Notes: generated from the sequence alone by a model not told the origin. A stretch of DNA of 64,000 nucleotides from Kosakonia sacchari (GCA_900109485.1 FOAY01000011.1:110438-174437), one strand, 5' to 3'. Counted from the stretch's first letter, positions 22,429 to 33,687 are shown. Numbers and translations are program-made.

Positions 22429-22483
22429 AATTTGCGATACTTCGCGCATTTATTGTTAGTGGTTACATAAGTTGCAATGGCAG

Positions 22484-22499
22484 TGTGATTTGAATCACA
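22484..22499 (+). promoter_or_regulatory. CRP site of the cdd promoter
   Basis: TGTGATTTGAATCACA is a perfect TGTGA-N6-TCACA CRP site. A plausible -10 (TAAACT, 22521-22526) lies at the distance expected for a class II promoter. GTTGCAAT at 22471-22478 resembles a CytR half site, consistent with joint CRP-CytR control as in E. coli cdd. Confidence 0.8.
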
Positions 22500-22558
22500 C
22501 ATAAGGGTGATTCTGCCCCGTAAACTACGATTCCAATACACTGCTATGAGGCACTGCT

Positions 22559-23443
22559 ATGCATCCACGTTTTCACACTGCTTTTTCCGGGCTTACGGAG
22601 AACCTGCAAACCGCACTGGCACCGCTGCTGGCGGATGCGCACTTCCCCGCGATGTTGAGCGCAGAGCAGGTGGCAACATTGCAACGTGCCAGCGGTCTGG
22701 ATGAAGACGCGCTGGCGTTTGCGCTGCTGCCGCTGGCCGCAGCATGCGCCCGAACCGATCTTTCTCATTTCAATGTCGGCGCCATCGCGCGCGGTATCAG
22801 CGGTACGTGGTATTTCGGCGCGAATATGGAGTTTGCCGGCAGCACCCTGCAACAATCCGTGCACGCTGAGCAGAGCGCCATCAGCCATGCCTGGCTGCGC
22901 GGTGAAAAATCCCTCTCCGCTGTGACGGTAAACTACACGCCGTGCGGTCACTGTCGTCAGTTTATGAATGAACTCAACAGCGGGCTGGATCTGCATATTC
23001 ATCTGCCAGGTCGCGCGCCGCATACGCTGGGCCATTACCTGCCGGATGCGTTTGGTCCGAAAGATCTGGAGATCAAAACGCTGCTGATGGATAACGCCGA
23101 TCACGGTTTCCTGCCGGAAGGCGATGAACTGGCGCAGGCGGCAATTAACGCCGCGAACCAGAGCCACGCGCCGTATACCAATTCCCCCGCCGGTGTGGCC
23201 ATTTTGTGCCGTGGTGGGCAGATTTTCAGCGGTCGTTATGCCGAAAATGCCGCCTTCAACCCGTCGCTGCCGCCGCTGCAGAGCGCGCTGAACCTGCTGA
23301 GCCTTAACGGTTATGATTATGCCGATATTGAACGGGCGGTGCTGGCAGAACGAGCCGACGCGCCGCTCACCCAGTGGGATGCCACCGCCGCCACGTTGCG
23401 CACCATCGGCTGTCATCAGCCAGAACGCCTGCAACTCGCTTGA
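22559..23443 (+). CDS. cdd: Cytidine deaminase Cdd
   Basis: Cytoplasmic zinc enzyme of 294 residues that deaminates cytidine and deoxycytidine to uridine and deoxyuridine in pyrimidine salvage. The zinc and catalytic motif HAEQSAI and the second zinc motif PCGHC are both present in the N-terminal domain. The C-terminal half is the degenerate copy of the fold seen in the dimeric enterobacterial enzyme. The length equals E. coli Cdd. Confidence 0.96.
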   Translation: MHPRFHTAFSGLTENLQTALAPLLADAHFPAMLSAEQVATLQRASGLDEDALAFALLPLAAACARTDLSHFNVGAIARGISGTWYFGANMEFAGSTLQQSVHAEQSAISHAWLRGEKSLSAVTVNYTPCGHCRQFMNELNSGLDLHIHLPGRAPHTLGHYLPDAFGPKDLEIKTLLMDNADHGFLPEGDELAQAAINAANQSHAPYTNSPAGVAILCRGGQIFSGRYAENAAFNPSLPPLQSALNLLSLNGYDYADIERAVLAERADAPLTQWDATAATLRTIGCHQPERLQLA

Positions 23444-23531
23444 TCGTCTCGCACTGCGGGCAAAACCCGCAGTGATGAAAAAGCCCGCAGTTGAGCGTCT
23501 GTTTCTTGCGCTTGCCAGACGGGTAAAGTAG

Positions 23532-24288
<757 letters not shown>

Positions 24289-24294
24289 GCGCGT

Positions 24295-24720
24295 TTAATT
24301 CATTGATGTGTTGCGGGTCGTATTTTTCACCGGACGAATCAGTGTAAAACGACGCGCGAGAAAATCGCGGTGGTCAATCGTGGTCCGCGCCGTGCGATCC
24401 AGCGTCCATAATCCGTTCAGCGCATTGAACGGTAAAGTCACCTCTCCGTCCGGCGTATTCACCAGATATTCCCCGGTCTTCAGATAACCCACACTGCATA
24501 CGATGCGCGCCGGTGGACTATTTTTTAAACGGAATTCTATTTTGCGGAAACCCGTTGGCACAATACAAAAATAGAAGAACGGTAATCCGCTAATTTTAAT
24601 ATCACCAAGGGTGGCAATAATATCGCCATCGCGTAATAACTCCACGCCTTTTAAATAGAAACTGGCCTGGTGATTTTTTTCGTACGGTAAACTATCAACT
24701 TTAAAATACACAAAATTCAT
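24295..24720 (-). CDS. Hypothetical protein, AT-rich orphan
   Basis: A 141-residue protein I do not recognise. It has no signal peptide or membrane span; alternating hydrophobic and polar stretches (FYFCIVPTGFRKIEFRLKN, GEYLVNTPDGEVTLPFN) suggest beta strands, and the C terminus is basic (FLARRFTLIRPVKNTT). The reading frame is intact, and the 5' half is noticeably richer in A and T than flanking genes, which hints at acquisition by transfer. It is convergent with sanA, 6 bases from its stop. No equivalent sits here in E. coli as I recall it. Confidence 0.6.
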   Translation of the reverse strand: MNFVYFKVDSLPYEKNHQASFYLKGVELLRDGDIIATLGDIKISGLPFFYFCIVPTGFRKIEFRLKNSPPARIVCSVGYLKTGEYLVNTPDGEVTLPFNALNGLWTLDRTARTTIDHRDFLARRFTLIRPVKNTTRNTSMN

Positions 24721-24919
24721 AAGCGCCCCTGAGCTGCGTATACAACTTTCACAGATTCATTCCTTTAAGCGTAAATAGCCATGCAGATGAAGGCATTCAG
24801 AATTGACTTAATTATTATCTGGAGGGGAAAAAGCGGTTGTGTAATTTGGGAAATAATGAGCTGCCATCCCGATGATATGTTTGATAATACCCGCAGATGG
24901 CAGTTGAATAACATAGCTG

Positions 24920-25147
24920 TCAGGCCACTTTGTCCTCGCATTGATGTAAACAACGTTCCAGGTCGTAAATCAGGCTTCTGACCTGGTCGGGGGATAAATC
25001 AAAGAACTGCGAATCGAACACCGATGCGCCCGGCCCGGCTGGCGATGTGCTGTAGCCAAACTTCATCACCACGCCGTGCGCGTTATCTACTGCCCCAACC
25101 TGCCAGCCAGTGACGGGGAATGCGGGAAATACACCTGCGCTGTTCAT
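24920..25147 (-). CDS. Small BssS-family-like protein
   Basis: A 75-residue cytoplasmic protein. The pattern PVTGWQVGAVDNAHGVVMKFGYSTSP followed by a helical FDLSPDQVRSLIYDLERCL recalls the biofilm-regulator family of E. coli BssS (PLVGWDISTVDS..., then a C-terminal helix). The similarity is judged by eye. The ATG at 25147 has AAGGAG 6 bases upstream, an excellent site; the frame extends 25 codons upstream without one. It lies alone between the orphan gene and the mgl terminator. Confidence 0.65.
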   Translation of the reverse strand: MNSAGVFPAFPVTGWQVGAVDNAHGVVMKFGYSTSPAGPGASVFDSQFFDLSPDQVRSLIYDLERCLHQCEDKVA

Positions 25148-25290
25148 CTCAATCTCCTTATAAACGCTGTGCCTTAATTTAGCGTAGCATTGAAATGAAA
25201 AATTTAACAAGTCAGTTGTCATGAAGTTTTCTTGTGGTCATCAGGCGCTATTTTCAGTAAGAAAAATCTATAACACGGTGAAAAAAAGCA

Positions 25291-25319
25291 AAAAAAAGCC
25301 CGCTACGGGAAGCGGGCTT
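25291..25319 (-). terminator. Terminator of the mglBAC operon
   Basis: A perfect 9-bp stem AAGCCCGCT/AGCGGGCTT (25296-25304 with 25311-25319) is followed by seven T on the minus strand, 17 bases past the mglC stop. Confidence 0.9.
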
Positions 25320-25335
25320 GATAAGCATATCTGAA

Positions 25336-26346
25336 TTATTTCTTACGTGCGTATTTTAATGAGTCCAGCGCCACGGCGAAAATGATGATTCCGCCCTTGA
25401 TAATATACTGCCAGTACGGATTGATACCAATATAGGTCAGGCCGTAGTTGATAACGGTGAAGATAATAACACCTGTTACCACACCGATAACCGTACCCAC
25501 GCCGCCGCTAAAGGAGACGCCGCCCACCACGCACGCGGCGATAGCATCCAGCTCATACATGAAGCCAAGGTTGTTGGTCGCGGAACCGATACGACCCGCT
25601 TCCAGCATCCCGCCAAATGCATAGAACACACCGGAAAGGGCATAAATCATCAGCAGGTTCAGCGCAACGTTAACACCAGAGACTTTCGCCGCTTCCGGGT
25701 TACCACCGATGGCGAAAATATTCTTGCCGAAGCGGGTTTTATTCCATAGCACCCAGACGAAGGCGACGGCAATCAACGCGTAGAAGGTGATGTATGACAG
25801 ACGGAAGCTGCCCAGCGCGATAAAGCCCTGCGTGAAGGTCGAGAAGCCGCTGTCGAAGCCGGAAATGGGCGACGCGCCAACGAAGTCGTAGTACAGGGAG
25901 TTGATACCGTAAACGATGATCATCGTACCGAGCGTGGTGATAAATGGCGTCACGTTGAGGTACGCAATCACGATACCGTTCACCAGACCAATCACCGCGC
26001 CGATGGCGCAGACAATCAGAATCACCACCGGAATCGGCATGGTCGCCATATCCGGGAAGACTTTGTTAACGTTTTCCATCGACTGCAACAAGGTTGCCGC
26101 CACCACCGCAGCAAGCCCGACCTGGCGCCCTGCGGAAAGGTCAGTACCCTGAGTAACGATTAAGCCCGCCACACCCAGCGCAATAATAATACGCACTGAA
26201 GATTGGGTCAGAATATTACTTAAGTTCAACAGACTTAAGAAAGTGGGATCCTGAAAAATGATAATGGCCAGTAACACTAAAAGAACAACGTAAATACCGC
26301 CGTCTTTCAGATAAGTGAGAAAAGTTTTCTTATTTAACGCACTCAT
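25336..26346 (-). CDS. mglC: Galactose/methyl galactoside ABC transporter permease MglC
   Basis: Inner-membrane permease of 336 residues of the ribose/galactose (BPD_transp_2) type. It has about ten hydrophobic segments, the family segment GTDLSAGRQVGLAA, and the C-terminal cluster ACVVGGVSFSGGVGTVIG. It works with MglA and MglB in high-affinity galactose uptake. It is 15 bases downstream of mglA. Confidence 0.96.
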   Translation of the reverse strand: MSALNKKTFLTYLKDGGIYVVLLVLLAIIIFQDPTFLSLLNLSNILTQSSVRIIIALGVAGLIVTQGTDLSAGRQVGLAAVVAATLLQSMENVNKVFPDMATMPIPVVILIVCAIGAVIGLVNGIVIAYLNVTPFITTLGTMIIVYGINSLYYDFVGASPISGFDSGFSTFTQGFIALGSFRLSYITFYALIAVAFVWVLWNKTRFGKNIFAIGGNPEAAKVSGVNVALNLLMIYALSGVFYAFGGMLEAGRIGSATNNLGFMYELDAIAACVVGGVSFSGGVGTVIGVVTGVIIFTVINYGLTYIGINPYWQYIIKGGIIIFAVALDSLKYARKK

Positions 26347-26361
26347 GAGGAGCCCCTGATC

Positions 26362-27882
26362 TTAAAGGTGCAAAGACGCAAGACGGAGAATTTCGTTTTG
26401 CGTTGTCGTTTTAGTATCAACAATCCCGGAGACGAGGCCATTGCTCATTACCAGAATACGGTCAGTGATGCCTAACAACTCAGGCATTTCAGAGGAAATA
26501 ATAATAATCCCCTTATTTTTCTTGGCCAGTTCGGCAATCAGTTGGTAGATTTCAAATTTCGCACCAACATCAATACCGCGGGTCGGCTCATCGAGCATTA
26601 AAATTTCCGGCTGAGTTAATAACCAGCGGCCAATAATAACCTTCTGCTGGTTACCACCGGATAACGAACCAATTTGTGTGCGGTGTCCTGGCGTTTTCAC
26701 ACGCATTGAGTCGATAACCCACTGGGTATCACTCTTCATGCGGCTATTATCCAGTAAGCCAACTTTGTTTTTATAGTTTTGAATGTTAGAAATCAACGAG
26801 TTAAAACCGATATCAAGGTAAGCATAAATACCGGTAGAACGGCGCTCTTCGGTCACCAGCGCGAAGCCATTATTAATCGCTTCATTGGCATTGTGATTAT
26901 TAATCGGTTTGCCATGCAGCTTAATGGTCCCGGCAGATTTCTCGCGAATGCCGAATAAGGTTTCAACAATGTCGGTGCGTTTCGCCCCAACCAGCCCGGC
27001 AATGCCGAGAATTTCCCCTTTGCGCAGATCAAAGCTGATATCGCGAATGGAGGGCTGGCGCAACGAGGTCAGATTACGCACTTCAAGAATGGTTTCCCCT
27101 GGTGTGTTCTGTTTATCCGGGAAGCGCTGGTTCAGCGAACGTCCGACCATCATGGCGATGATCTTATCCATATCCAGCCCTTCCAGCGGCTGAGTGGCAA
27201 TCCACTGGCCGTCGCGCAGGACGGTTACTTCATCACACAACTGAAATATCTCTTCCATTTTATGGGAGATATAAACAATACCGCAGCCGCGTTCTTTCAG
27301 CTTGCGGATAATTTTAAACAGATGATTGACTTCTTTTTCAGTCAGAGACGAAGTTGGCTCATCCATAATAACGATTTTGGCGTTATAGGAGAACGCTTTC
27401 GCAATTTCAATCATCTGCATTTGTGAAACAGACAATGTTCCCACACGCGCCCGTGGATCAATATCAATATCCAGCTCATCAAAAATGGCTTTGGTATCGC
27501 GGTACATTTTTTCCTGATCGACAAACATACCTTTGGTCGGGTAGCGACCCAGCCACATGTTGTCCATCACGGAACGTTGCAGCACCAGGTTAAGTTCCTG
27601 GTGAACCATCGAAATACCATTTTCCAGCGCTTCTTTTGCGGAATGGAAATCGATCTCTTGTCCCTGAAAAAGAATGCTGCCGGAATCTTTTTGATAGATC
27701 CCAAAAAGGCATTTTAATAATGTTGATTTACCTGCACCGTTTTCTCCCATTAATGCATGAATGGAATGTGGACGGACTTTTAAATTGACATTATCGAGTG
27801 CCTTTACGCCTGGAAAAGACTTGTTGATATTGCTCATTTCCAACAAGAATTCACCTGACGACTGAGTATTATTGCTGACCAT
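26362..27882 (-). CDS. mglA: Galactose/methyl galactoside ABC transporter ATPase MglA
   Basis: Cytoplasmic ATPase of 506 residues with two fused ABC domains. The first has Walker [10 protein letters not shown] and the signature LSVSQMQM. The second has the degenerate GLVGAKRT in place of a canonical Walker A, plus LSGGNQQKV and LDEPTRGID. That asymmetry is normal for the sugar-type family. I chose the ATG at 27882 ([12 protein letters not shown]) because the E. coli protein starts there and is the same length; an in-frame ATG eight codons earlier is unlikely. Confidence 0.96.
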   Translation of the reverse strand: MVSNNTQSSGEFLLEMSNINKSFPGVKALDNVNLKVRPHSIHALMGENGAGKSTLLKCLFGIYQKDSGSILFQGQEIDFHSAKEALENGISMVHQELNLVLQRSVMDNMWLGRYPTKGMFVDQEKMYRDTKAIFDELDIDIDPRARVGTLSVSQMQMIEIAKAFSYNAKIVIMDEPTSSLTEKEVNHLFKIIRKLKERGCGIVYISHKMEEIFQLCDEVTVLRDGQWIATQPLEGLDMDKIIAMMVGRSLNQRFPDKQNTPGETILEVRNLTSLRQPSIRDISFDLRKGEILGIAGLVGAKRTDIVETLFGIREKSAGTIKLHGKPINNHNANEAINNGFALVTEERRSTGIYAYLDIGFNSLISNIQNYKNKVGLLDNSRMKSDTQWVIDSMRVKTPGHRTQIGSLSGGNQQKVIIGRWLLTQPEILMLDEPTRGIDVGAKFEIYQLIAELAKKNKGIIIISSEMPELLGITDRILVMSNGLVSGIVDTKTTTQNEILRLASLHL

Positions 27883-27920
27883 AATTATACCTTGTTGGCC
27901 TGGCATATCGTATTATTAAT

Positions 27921-27942
27921 GGGCGTATTGATTAATACGCCC
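27921..27942 (-). other. Intercistronic hairpin between mglB and mglA
   Basis: A perfect 9-bp stem GGGCGTATT/AATACGCCC with a 4-base loop lies between the mglB stop and the mglA start, without a T run. Such hairpins commonly protect the 3' end of the upstream message, giving much more binding protein than membrane components. That role is inferred. Confidence 0.6.
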
Positions 27943-27966
27943 AGTGAGAACATGCTTACTTAAATA

Positions 27967-28965
27967 TTATTTACCGGCAATTTCAGCCAGGTTGTCTTTA
28001 TCTACACCAACGTAAGGAATACGAACAATTTTATTTTCGATTTTCCAGTTGGTGCCATCAGCCGCGCCTTTACCTTCAGCGAGGTTTTTCGCCAGATCAA
28101 AGCTTGCTTTCGCCTGGTTGTTGGCATCGTTCAGCACCGTACCGGCCATCGCACCGGATTTCACCAGCGCCAGCGCTTCTGGCAGCGCATCGACGCCGAA
28201 GACCGGGATGGAAGACTTGTTGTGTGCTTTCAGTGCTTCAACTGCACCCATTGCCATCGCATCGTTGTTAGCGATAACCACTTCAATTTTGTTTGCATTC
28301 GGGCCAGAGAGCCAGGCGTCCATTTTATCTTTCGCCTGAGCGGTATCCCACATTGCGGTATCCAGCGCCAGCTGCTGCGTTTTGATGCCTTTGTCGTTCA
28401 GCTCTTTGATAACGTACGTGGTACGCGCTTCAGCATCCGGATGGCCCGGTTCGCCTTTCAGCAGTACGAACTGGATCTGACCGTCTTTGTTCAGGTCCCA
28501 TGCCGGGTTAGCGGCCCAGTGTTTAGCAATCAGGTCGCCCTGAATTACGCCGGATTCTTTAGAGTCAGTCCCTACATAGTAAGCTTTGTCGTAGCTATCC
28601 AGCGCTTTACGGGAAGGTTCTTTGTTGAAGAAAACAACCGGAACGTTCTGGCCGCGCGCTTTTTCAATTACCGTGCCCGCTGCCGCCGGGTCAACCAGGT
28701 TGATAGCCAGTGCCTTCACGCCTTTCGCCAGCAGAACATCGATCTGATCATTCTGTTTCGACTGGTCGTTCTGGGAGTCGTTCATCAGCAACTGAACATC
28801 CGGCGCTGCTTTGGCATCTTTCTCAATTGCTTTACGCACAACAGACATAAAGTTGTCGTCATACTTATAAATGGTCACACCAATGCGGGTATCGGCTGCG
28901 TGTGCGGCTGCGCCAAAAAGCATGCTTGCCATAACAGCAGAGAGGGTCAACACCTTCTTATTCAT
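27967..28965 (-). CDS. mglB: D-galactose-binding periplasmic protein MglB
   Basis: Periplasmic binding protein of 332 residues for galactose and glucose, which feeds MglAC and also signals to the Trg chemoreceptor. A signal peptide of about 23 residues ([23 protein letters not shown]) is followed by [16 protein letters not shown]. The calcium-binding loop DLNKDGQIQ is present. It is the first gene of mglBAC, behind a leader of about 220 bases. Confidence 0.97.
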   Translation of the reverse strand: MNKKVLTLSAVMASMLFGAAAHAADTRIGVTIYKYDDNFMSVVRKAIEKDAKAAPDVQLLMNDSQNDQSKQNDQIDVLLAKGVKALAINLVDPAAAGTVIEKARGQNVPVVFFNKEPSRKALDSYDKAYYVGTDSKESGVIQGDLIAKHWAANPAWDLNKDGQIQFVLLKGEPGHPDAEARTTYVIKELNDKGIKTQQLALDTAMWDTAQAKDKMDAWLSGPNANKIEVVIANNDAMAMGAVEALKAHNKSSIPVFGVDALPEALALVKSGAMAGTVLNDANNQAKASFDLAKNLAEGKGAADGTNWKIENKIVRIPYVGVDKDNLAEIAGK

Positions 28966-29183
28966 GGTATCTCCGGTTTTTTTATATGCAGGGTAGTTCT
29001 TATGAATAATGCTCGGCAGGCCGGAATGTTACTAAAACGTTACGGTCGACCGAAGTTCACTCTAAAAATTTCACTCGTCCGTGTTCGGTAACGCTCCAGA
29101 AGTTCGATTTCTTCGATGTTTCAAAGCGACTACTCGTAGTTAAAGTGAATAATCACCGTTACATCGTGTTTCAGCTTCTAAGA

Positions 29184-29251
29184 CGCTGACATCATAGTCA
29201 GCGCGTTGTTAAGATACTGTGAATTTACTCACAGATTGAAAACGGTTACAT
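29184..29251 (-). promoter_or_regulatory. mglB promoter with CRP site and gal operator
   Basis: A perfect CRP site TGTGA-ATTTAC-TCACA lies at 29218-29233. Its centre is about 41.5 bases from a start site near 29184, with a -10 of TATGAT (29191-29196 on the minus strand), which makes a class II promoter. The -10 sits in the loop of a 7-bp palindrome (29184-29203). Just upstream, 29236-29251 (TTGAAAACGGTTACAT) matches the GalR/GalS operator GTGNAANCGNTTNCAC at all but the two end positions. The arrangement agrees with control of mgl by CRP and GalS in E. coli. Confidence 0.8.
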
Positions 29252-29260
29252 CACCCAATG

Positions 29261-30286
29261 TTATAAGTTAGTGATCGGAGCCACAGTTTGCCTGGCGGCA
29301 ACAGAGTGGCGGCGCACCAGCGTAGGCATAAAGCAGTGCGACGCCTGCAGATCCAGCTTCCCTGCGGCCCCCAGCAGCGCCAGCTCAGTGGCAAGGCGCG
29401 CCATTGACGCCACCGGATAGCGCACGGTCGTCAGTTGCGGATCGGTGTAGCGGGCGATGGGAATATCATCGAAACCAATCAATGACAAATGCTGTGGCAC
29501 CGCAATGCCGTTATCTTTCAGCGCCGTCAGCGCGCCTGCCGCCATGCTGTCGTTATAGGCGAAGACCGCGGTGAGTTGCAGATTGCGGCCAAGCAGCTCA
29601 ACCATTGCCGCTTCCCCGCCCTGCATATCCGGCGAGCCGGTGCCAACCCAGCTATCCGGCGCCACAATCCCCTGCTCTTCCAGCGCGCGGAACCAGCCCT
29701 CGCGGCGCAGATCGTTGTCTTCAATATGGTGACTGGATGCCAGATAGCCGATGCGCTGATGGCCATTATTCAGCAACATGCGGGTTGCCATTACCGCCCC
29801 GCTGACGTTATCAAGGCAGACGCAGCGGTGCGCATACCCCGGTACTAACCGGTTGATCAGCACCATGCCCGGAACCTGCTCCATGAAGCCTGCAAGCTCC
29901 TCATCGCTCAACGCTTTTGAGTGAACAATCAGGGCGTTACAGCGCTGACGAATAAGCACTTCGATAGAGTGGCGCTCTTTTTCAGCTTCATGGTAACTGT
30001 TGCCGATCAGCACATATTTATCGTGCTGCTGCGCGACGGTATCCACCGCTTTGACCAGCGCGCCGAAGAAGGCATCCGAGACATCCATCACCACCACGCC
30101 GATGGTATCGCTCACCTGCGTGGCCAGCGCCTGCGCGTTGGCATTCGGGCGGTAACCAAGCTGGGCGACCGTTTTCATCACCGTCTCGCGCGTATCCTGG
30201 CTTACCAGCGCGCTATTATTCAGCACGCGGGAAACCGTCGCGACGGAGACGCCCGCATGACGGGCAACGTCACGAATGGTGATCAT
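29261..30286 (-). CDS. galS: mgl regulator GalS (galactose isorepressor)
   Basis: LacI-family repressor of 341 residues. The N-terminal helix-turn-helix reads [25 protein letters not shown], the hinge helix is ANAQALATQ, and the C-terminal sugar-binding domain follows. It controls the mgl operon in response to galactose and its own gene. The ATG at 30286 matches E. coli GalS; a GTG two codons earlier is possible. The gene lies upstream of mglB on the same strand, as in E. coli. Confidence 0.95.
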   Translation of the reverse strand: MITIRDVARHAGVSVATVSRVLNNSALVSQDTRETVMKTVAQLGYRPNANAQALATQVSDTIGVVVMDVSDAFFGALVKAVDTVAQQHDKYVLIGNSYHEAEKERHSIEVLIRQRCNALIVHSKALSDEELAGFMEQVPGMVLINRLVPGYAHRCVCLDNVSGAVMATRMLLNNGHQRIGYLASSHHIEDNDLRREGWFRALEEQGIVAPDSWVGTGSPDMQGGEAAMVELLGRNLQLTAVFAYNDSMAAGALTALKDNGIAVPQHLSLIGFDDIPIARYTDPQLTTVRYPVASMARLATELALLGAAGKLDLQASHCFMPTLVRRHSVAARQTVAPITNL

Positions 30287-30376
30287 TTTCACCCACCTTT
30301 TCTGGATTGCGGCTGTTCACACTCACCCCCTGGGTTAAGTAAGGAGGCTATTCTGGCAGTCGGTGCAGGAATGCTA

Positions 30377-30411
30377 CGTGAGTGACTTCACATGAATGGA
30401 AACGGTTACAT
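30377..30411 (-). promoter_or_regulatory. galS control region: CRP site and gal operator
   Basis: CGTGA-GTGACT-TCACA at 30377-30392 matches the CRP consensus at nine of ten positions. ATGGAAACGGTTACAT at 30396-30411 is a gal operator whose centre lies 19 bases away, almost the same spacing as at mgl. This fits CRP-dependent, self-repressed expression of galS. Confidence 0.75.
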
Positions 30412-30441
30412 CCATTTTGTTAATGATTGTGATCGGGATCG

Positions 30442-31602
30442 TTATCTGGATGTGCGTTCTAATGATGTCCCTGAAGCACGAGCGGTTAATTGCCGCCACA
30501 ACCACTCCAGTGGCCCCTGGCGGAAATGTTTAAGCCAGAATACGGAGAAGAGGATATTAACCGCCCACACCAGCGGCACAAACGCCAGCAGCTGCAAACG
30601 GTTAAACTTCATAAACAGACCAAGATGATTAAACAACGTGGTGCAGATTAAGGTTTGCAGTAGATAGTTACTCAGCGCCATTCTGCCAACGCAGGCAATC
30701 GCACTCACCAGTTTACTGCCGCAGATCTGCGGCCAGAATCCCCACGCCAGTGCGGCATAGCCTATCGCCTGCAGCGGCCCGCCGAGTTCTCGCGGCGCCT
30801 GCAAAAAGAAAGCGCACCAGCGGTAAGACCAGCCAAGCTGCCACTGCGCAACAATGGACGGAATGTTGATCAACATACCAAGCGCAATCAGCAGTGCGCC
30901 AACGCGCCGGTAGTGACGAAGGCTGAACTGCCCTCTCAGCCAGCCGCTACGCATCAGCGCCGCACCCAGCAGCATCATGCCAGCCAGTTGCCAGCCATAT
31001 TGCGCGCCCAGCGCCAGCAGCGTATTCGACAGCATATCCGCGCGGTTACTGAGCGCCTCCGTAAAGCCGCCGCTGGTTTTCCACCACATTTCATACTGCA
31101 CATTGGCAGCGTCCGGCAGCCAGGAGCGGTTAGGGGTACTGCCGGAAATGGCGCCCAGCAGCAGCAGTACGGCTATGCCAATCAGATACAGCACCACGCC
31201 GGTATTGAACATCGTCTTCACGCTGTGCGCGTCGCGGATCATCCGCCAGGCAATCAGCCCTACCAGCCCGTAAGCCAACAGAATATCGCCATCCCAGAAA
31301 AAGAGGCCGTGTATAAACCCGAGAATAACCAGCAGTGTCAGGCGCGACTGGATCCAGCGTTTACCGCGCGGCAGCAGCATTTGCAGCCCTGCGCCGAACA
31401 GAATGGCGAACAGCGAGAGAAATTTCACCTGAGCGAACAGGTCGAGCAGCGCCCATGTCCAGGCATCGCGCTGCGTGATGTCGCCATACCAGGCGGGATT
31501 CAGATAGGCCGCCTTCGGCAAACCGAAGGCGGTAATATTCAGCAACAGAATACCAAGAATGGCGATGCCACGAACGAAATCTAGCGTGACATTTCTCTCC
31601 AT
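30442..31602 (-). CDS. yeiB: DUF418 membrane protein YeiB
   Basis: Multi-span inner-membrane protein of 386 residues of the DUF418/YeiB family. The N terminus MERNVTLDFVRGIAILGILLLNI is diagnostic, and the C-terminal WLKHFRQGPLEWLWRQLT is the DUF418 signature. The function is unknown. Its start lies 17 bases after the folE stop, so folE and yeiB are probably cotranscribed, as in E. coli. Confidence 0.93.
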   Translation of the reverse strand: MERNVTLDFVRGIAILGILLLNITAFGLPKAAYLNPAWYGDITQRDAWTWALLDLFAQVKFLSLFAILFGAGLQMLLPRGKRWIQSRLTLLVILGFIHGLFFWDGDILLAYGLVGLIAWRMIRDAHSVKTMFNTGVVLYLIGIAVLLLLGAISGSTPNRSWLPDAANVQYEMWWKTSGGFTEALSNRADMLSNTLLALGAQYGWQLAGMMLLGAALMRSGWLRGQFSLRHYRRVGALLIALGMLINIPSIVAQWQLGWSYRWCAFFLQAPRELGGPLQAIGYAALAWGFWPQICGSKLVSAIACVGRMALSNYLLQTLICTTLFNHLGLFMKFNRLQLLAFVPLVWAVNILFSVFWLKHFRQGPLEWLWRQLTARASGTSLERTSR

Positions 31603-31619
31603 GTCTGGCTCCCGGCGAA

Positions 31620-32288
31620 TCAGTTGCTGTGGCGTACGGCGCGCAGGAACTCCTGGCGGGTATTCTGACTGGACTTAAACAGCCCGCCGAGCGAGGTGGT
31701 GGTGGTGGCGCTGGTGGCGTCACGAATGCCGCGTGCTTTGACGCAATAATGCACGGCATCAATGGATACTGCGACATTGTTGGTACCCAGCAGCGTTTGC
31801 AGCGCCGTCAGGATCTGCTGCGTTAAACGCTCCTGCACCTGCGGGCGCTGGGCGAAAAACTGCACGATACGGTTGATTTTCGACAGACCAATGACCGACT
31901 CTTTCGGAATGTAGGCCACCGTCGCTTTGCCATCGATAGTCACAAAATGGTGCTCGCAGGTGCTGGTCAGCGTGATATCGCGCACCGTCACCATTTCATC
32001 CACCTTCATTTTGTTCTCAATGACGGTGATTTTCGGGAAATTAGCGTAATCGAGGCCGGAGAAGATTTCATCGACATACATTTTAGCGATGCGATGCGGT
32101 GTTTCCATCAGGCTGTCATCATTCAGATCGAGATTTAATAGCTGCATAATCTCGGTCATATGCCCGGAAATAAGGCGCTTACGGGTTTCGTTATCCATTT
32201 CGCGCACCGGGGGGCGCAGCGGTGTTTCCAGGCCGCGGGCGACCAGAGCCTCGTGAACGAGCGCCGCTTCTTTACTGAGTGATGACAT
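31620..32288 (-). CDS. folE: GTP cyclohydrolase I FolE
   Basis: Cytoplasmic enzyme of 222 residues, the first step of tetrahydrofolate biosynthesis (GTP to dihydroneopterin triphosphate). Zinc ligands are visible in STCEHHFV and HYCVKARG, and the family end [13 protein letters not shown] is present. I chose the ATG at 32288 ([15 protein letters not shown]) because AGGAG stands upstream and the length equals E. coli FolE; the open frame continues 48 codons further back without support. Confidence 0.95.
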   Translation of the reverse strand: MSSLSKEAALVHEALVARGLETPLRPPVREMDNETRKRLISGHMTEIMQLLNLDLNDDSLMETPHRIAKMYVDEIFSGLDYANFPKITVIENKMKVDEMVTVRDITLTSTCEHHFVTIDGKATVAYIPKESVIGLSKINRIVQFFAQRPQVQERLTQQILTALQTLLGTNNVAVSIDAVHYCVKARGIRDATSATTTTSLGGLFKSSQNTRQEFLRAVRHSN

Positions 32289-32413
32289 ATTATTTTTTCT
32301 CCTGCAGGTGTGGCATGCTTCGCCAGTTACGGCGAAGTGAGCGAACATTGTGCGTGAGGTCGCGCACATAATCCAGCCCTGGTCGTGATAATTATAGAAA
32401 TCGTCATTGCCTT

Positions 32414-33541
32414 TCAGGCGCTGCGTTTCCATACCAGTAAGCCGCCGATCAGCAGCGCAATCGCCGCCACACCGAGCGCCGGTTCAAGGCGCTGCGTCAG
32501 CCAGGTGGAGAGCGCCGACGTCATCGGGCCAACCAGTTGCCCCACGGCATAGCCGGTGGTCAGCAGCCCGGCCATATAACGCGTGTGATCGGGTGCAAGC
32601 TCGCGCCCATACAACAACGAAAGCTGTACCGCGCAAAGAAACCCGCCGCCGACCAGCAAAGCGCCGCACACCAGCCCGCTGATGCCAGGCAGCAACCAGG
32701 CGGCCAGCACGCCAGCCCCCTGCAACCACAGCACGATCGCCAGCCGTTGGTGGCTGTGTCCCACATGACGCAGCAGGATACTGAGCGCAATCCCCACAAC
32801 CGCTGCCGCACCGAACACCGGCCAGACAAACTGCGCGAACAGGCTGCCGGGAAAACGCAGCGCAGCCATTTGCGACAGAAACGTCGCAGGCAGAATATAA
32901 CCGAATCCGGCCAGGCTGTAGCTCCACACCAGCCGCTTCAGATTTGCCGTCAGGTGCAGCGGCTGCGGTTGTGTTCCGGCGCGGTGCCACTCGCCAGGGC
33001 GCGGCAGATAGCGGGCGATCAAAGCCACCAGCAGCAATGCCAGCACGCCATACACCTGCCAGGCGGAAGCCGCACTTAAGCCTTTCGCCTGAATCGCCAC
33101 CGCCAGCAGGCCGCTGATGGCAATTCCGGCACCGGGGCCGGCAAACACTGCCGCGCTCAGTCCCGGCTTACCTGCATGCGCCAGCCGCTCATTACTCCAG
33201 GCGGCGATCAACACCATCGCCCAGCCGCTCATCGCGCCAATCACCAGCCGTAACGCGCCGTGAACCAGCGCGTTATCCGCCAGCGCAGAGAGAAACGTCA
33301 GCGCAACCGCGCCGCTGATACCAAGCCACAGGCGCAGCTCGATATGCCGCTGCGCGCGCATCGCATCCCAGGCGCCAAGCAGATAACCGAGGTAGTTAAT
33401 GGCGGCAACCAGCCCGGCGCTGGTCAGCGTGAGCTGCCCGTCGCGGATCATCAACGGCACCTGCGGGGTAAACGCAAAGCGGCCAATCCCCATCGCCACC
33501 ACCAGCACAATAAAGCCGCAGAGCGCTACTCGCTGCGCCAT
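32414..33541 (-). CDS. YbfB/YjiJ-family MFS transporter
   Basis: Inner-membrane transporter of 375 residues with about 12 spans. The start [25 protein letters not shown] and the [12 protein letters not shown] loop are typical of the YbfB/YjiJ group of the major facilitator superfamily. The substrate is unknown. The ATG at 33541 has GGAGGGG just upstream. There is no equivalent at this place in E. coli, where folE and yeiG are adjacent, so this is a lineage-specific addition. Confidence 0.85.
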   Translation of the reverse strand: MAQRVALCGFIVLVVAMGIGRFAFTPQVPLMIRDGQLTLTSAGLVAAINYLGYLLGAWDAMRAQRHIELRLWLGISGAVALTFLSALADNALVHGALRLVIGAMSGWAMVLIAAWSNERLAHAGKPGLSAAVFAGPGAGIAISGLLAVAIQAKGLSAASAWQVYGVLALLLVALIARYLPRPGEWHRAGTQPQPLHLTANLKRLVWSYSLAGFGYILPATFLSQMAALRFPGSLFAQFVWPVFGAAAVVGIALSILLRHVGHSHQRLAIVLWLQGAGVLAAWLLPGISGLVCGALLVGGGFLCAVQLSLLYGRELAPDHTRYMAGLLTTGYAVGQLVGPMTSALSTWLTQRLEPALGVAAIALLIGGLLVWKRSA

Positions 33542-33687
33542 GGCCCCTCCAAATGTTAATAATAAGTTGTATTTATGATGCAACAGGTTAAATGCAGGCG
33601 AAAGTGAAAGTTACTCAGCTAAGGGAATAATCTGTATGATACCAGGATGTTACTTATTTTTAACCGTGAACACCTGAGGAGCCCCGC

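Noticed and set aside
23453..23473. Hairpin ACTGCGGG/CCCGCAGT between cdd and sanA as a terminator
   Set aside because: No T run follows, only A-rich sequence, so I do not call it a terminator.
24781..24981. 66-codon plus-strand frame
   Set aside because: It has no ribosome site and overlaps the better supported BssS-like gene on the other strand.
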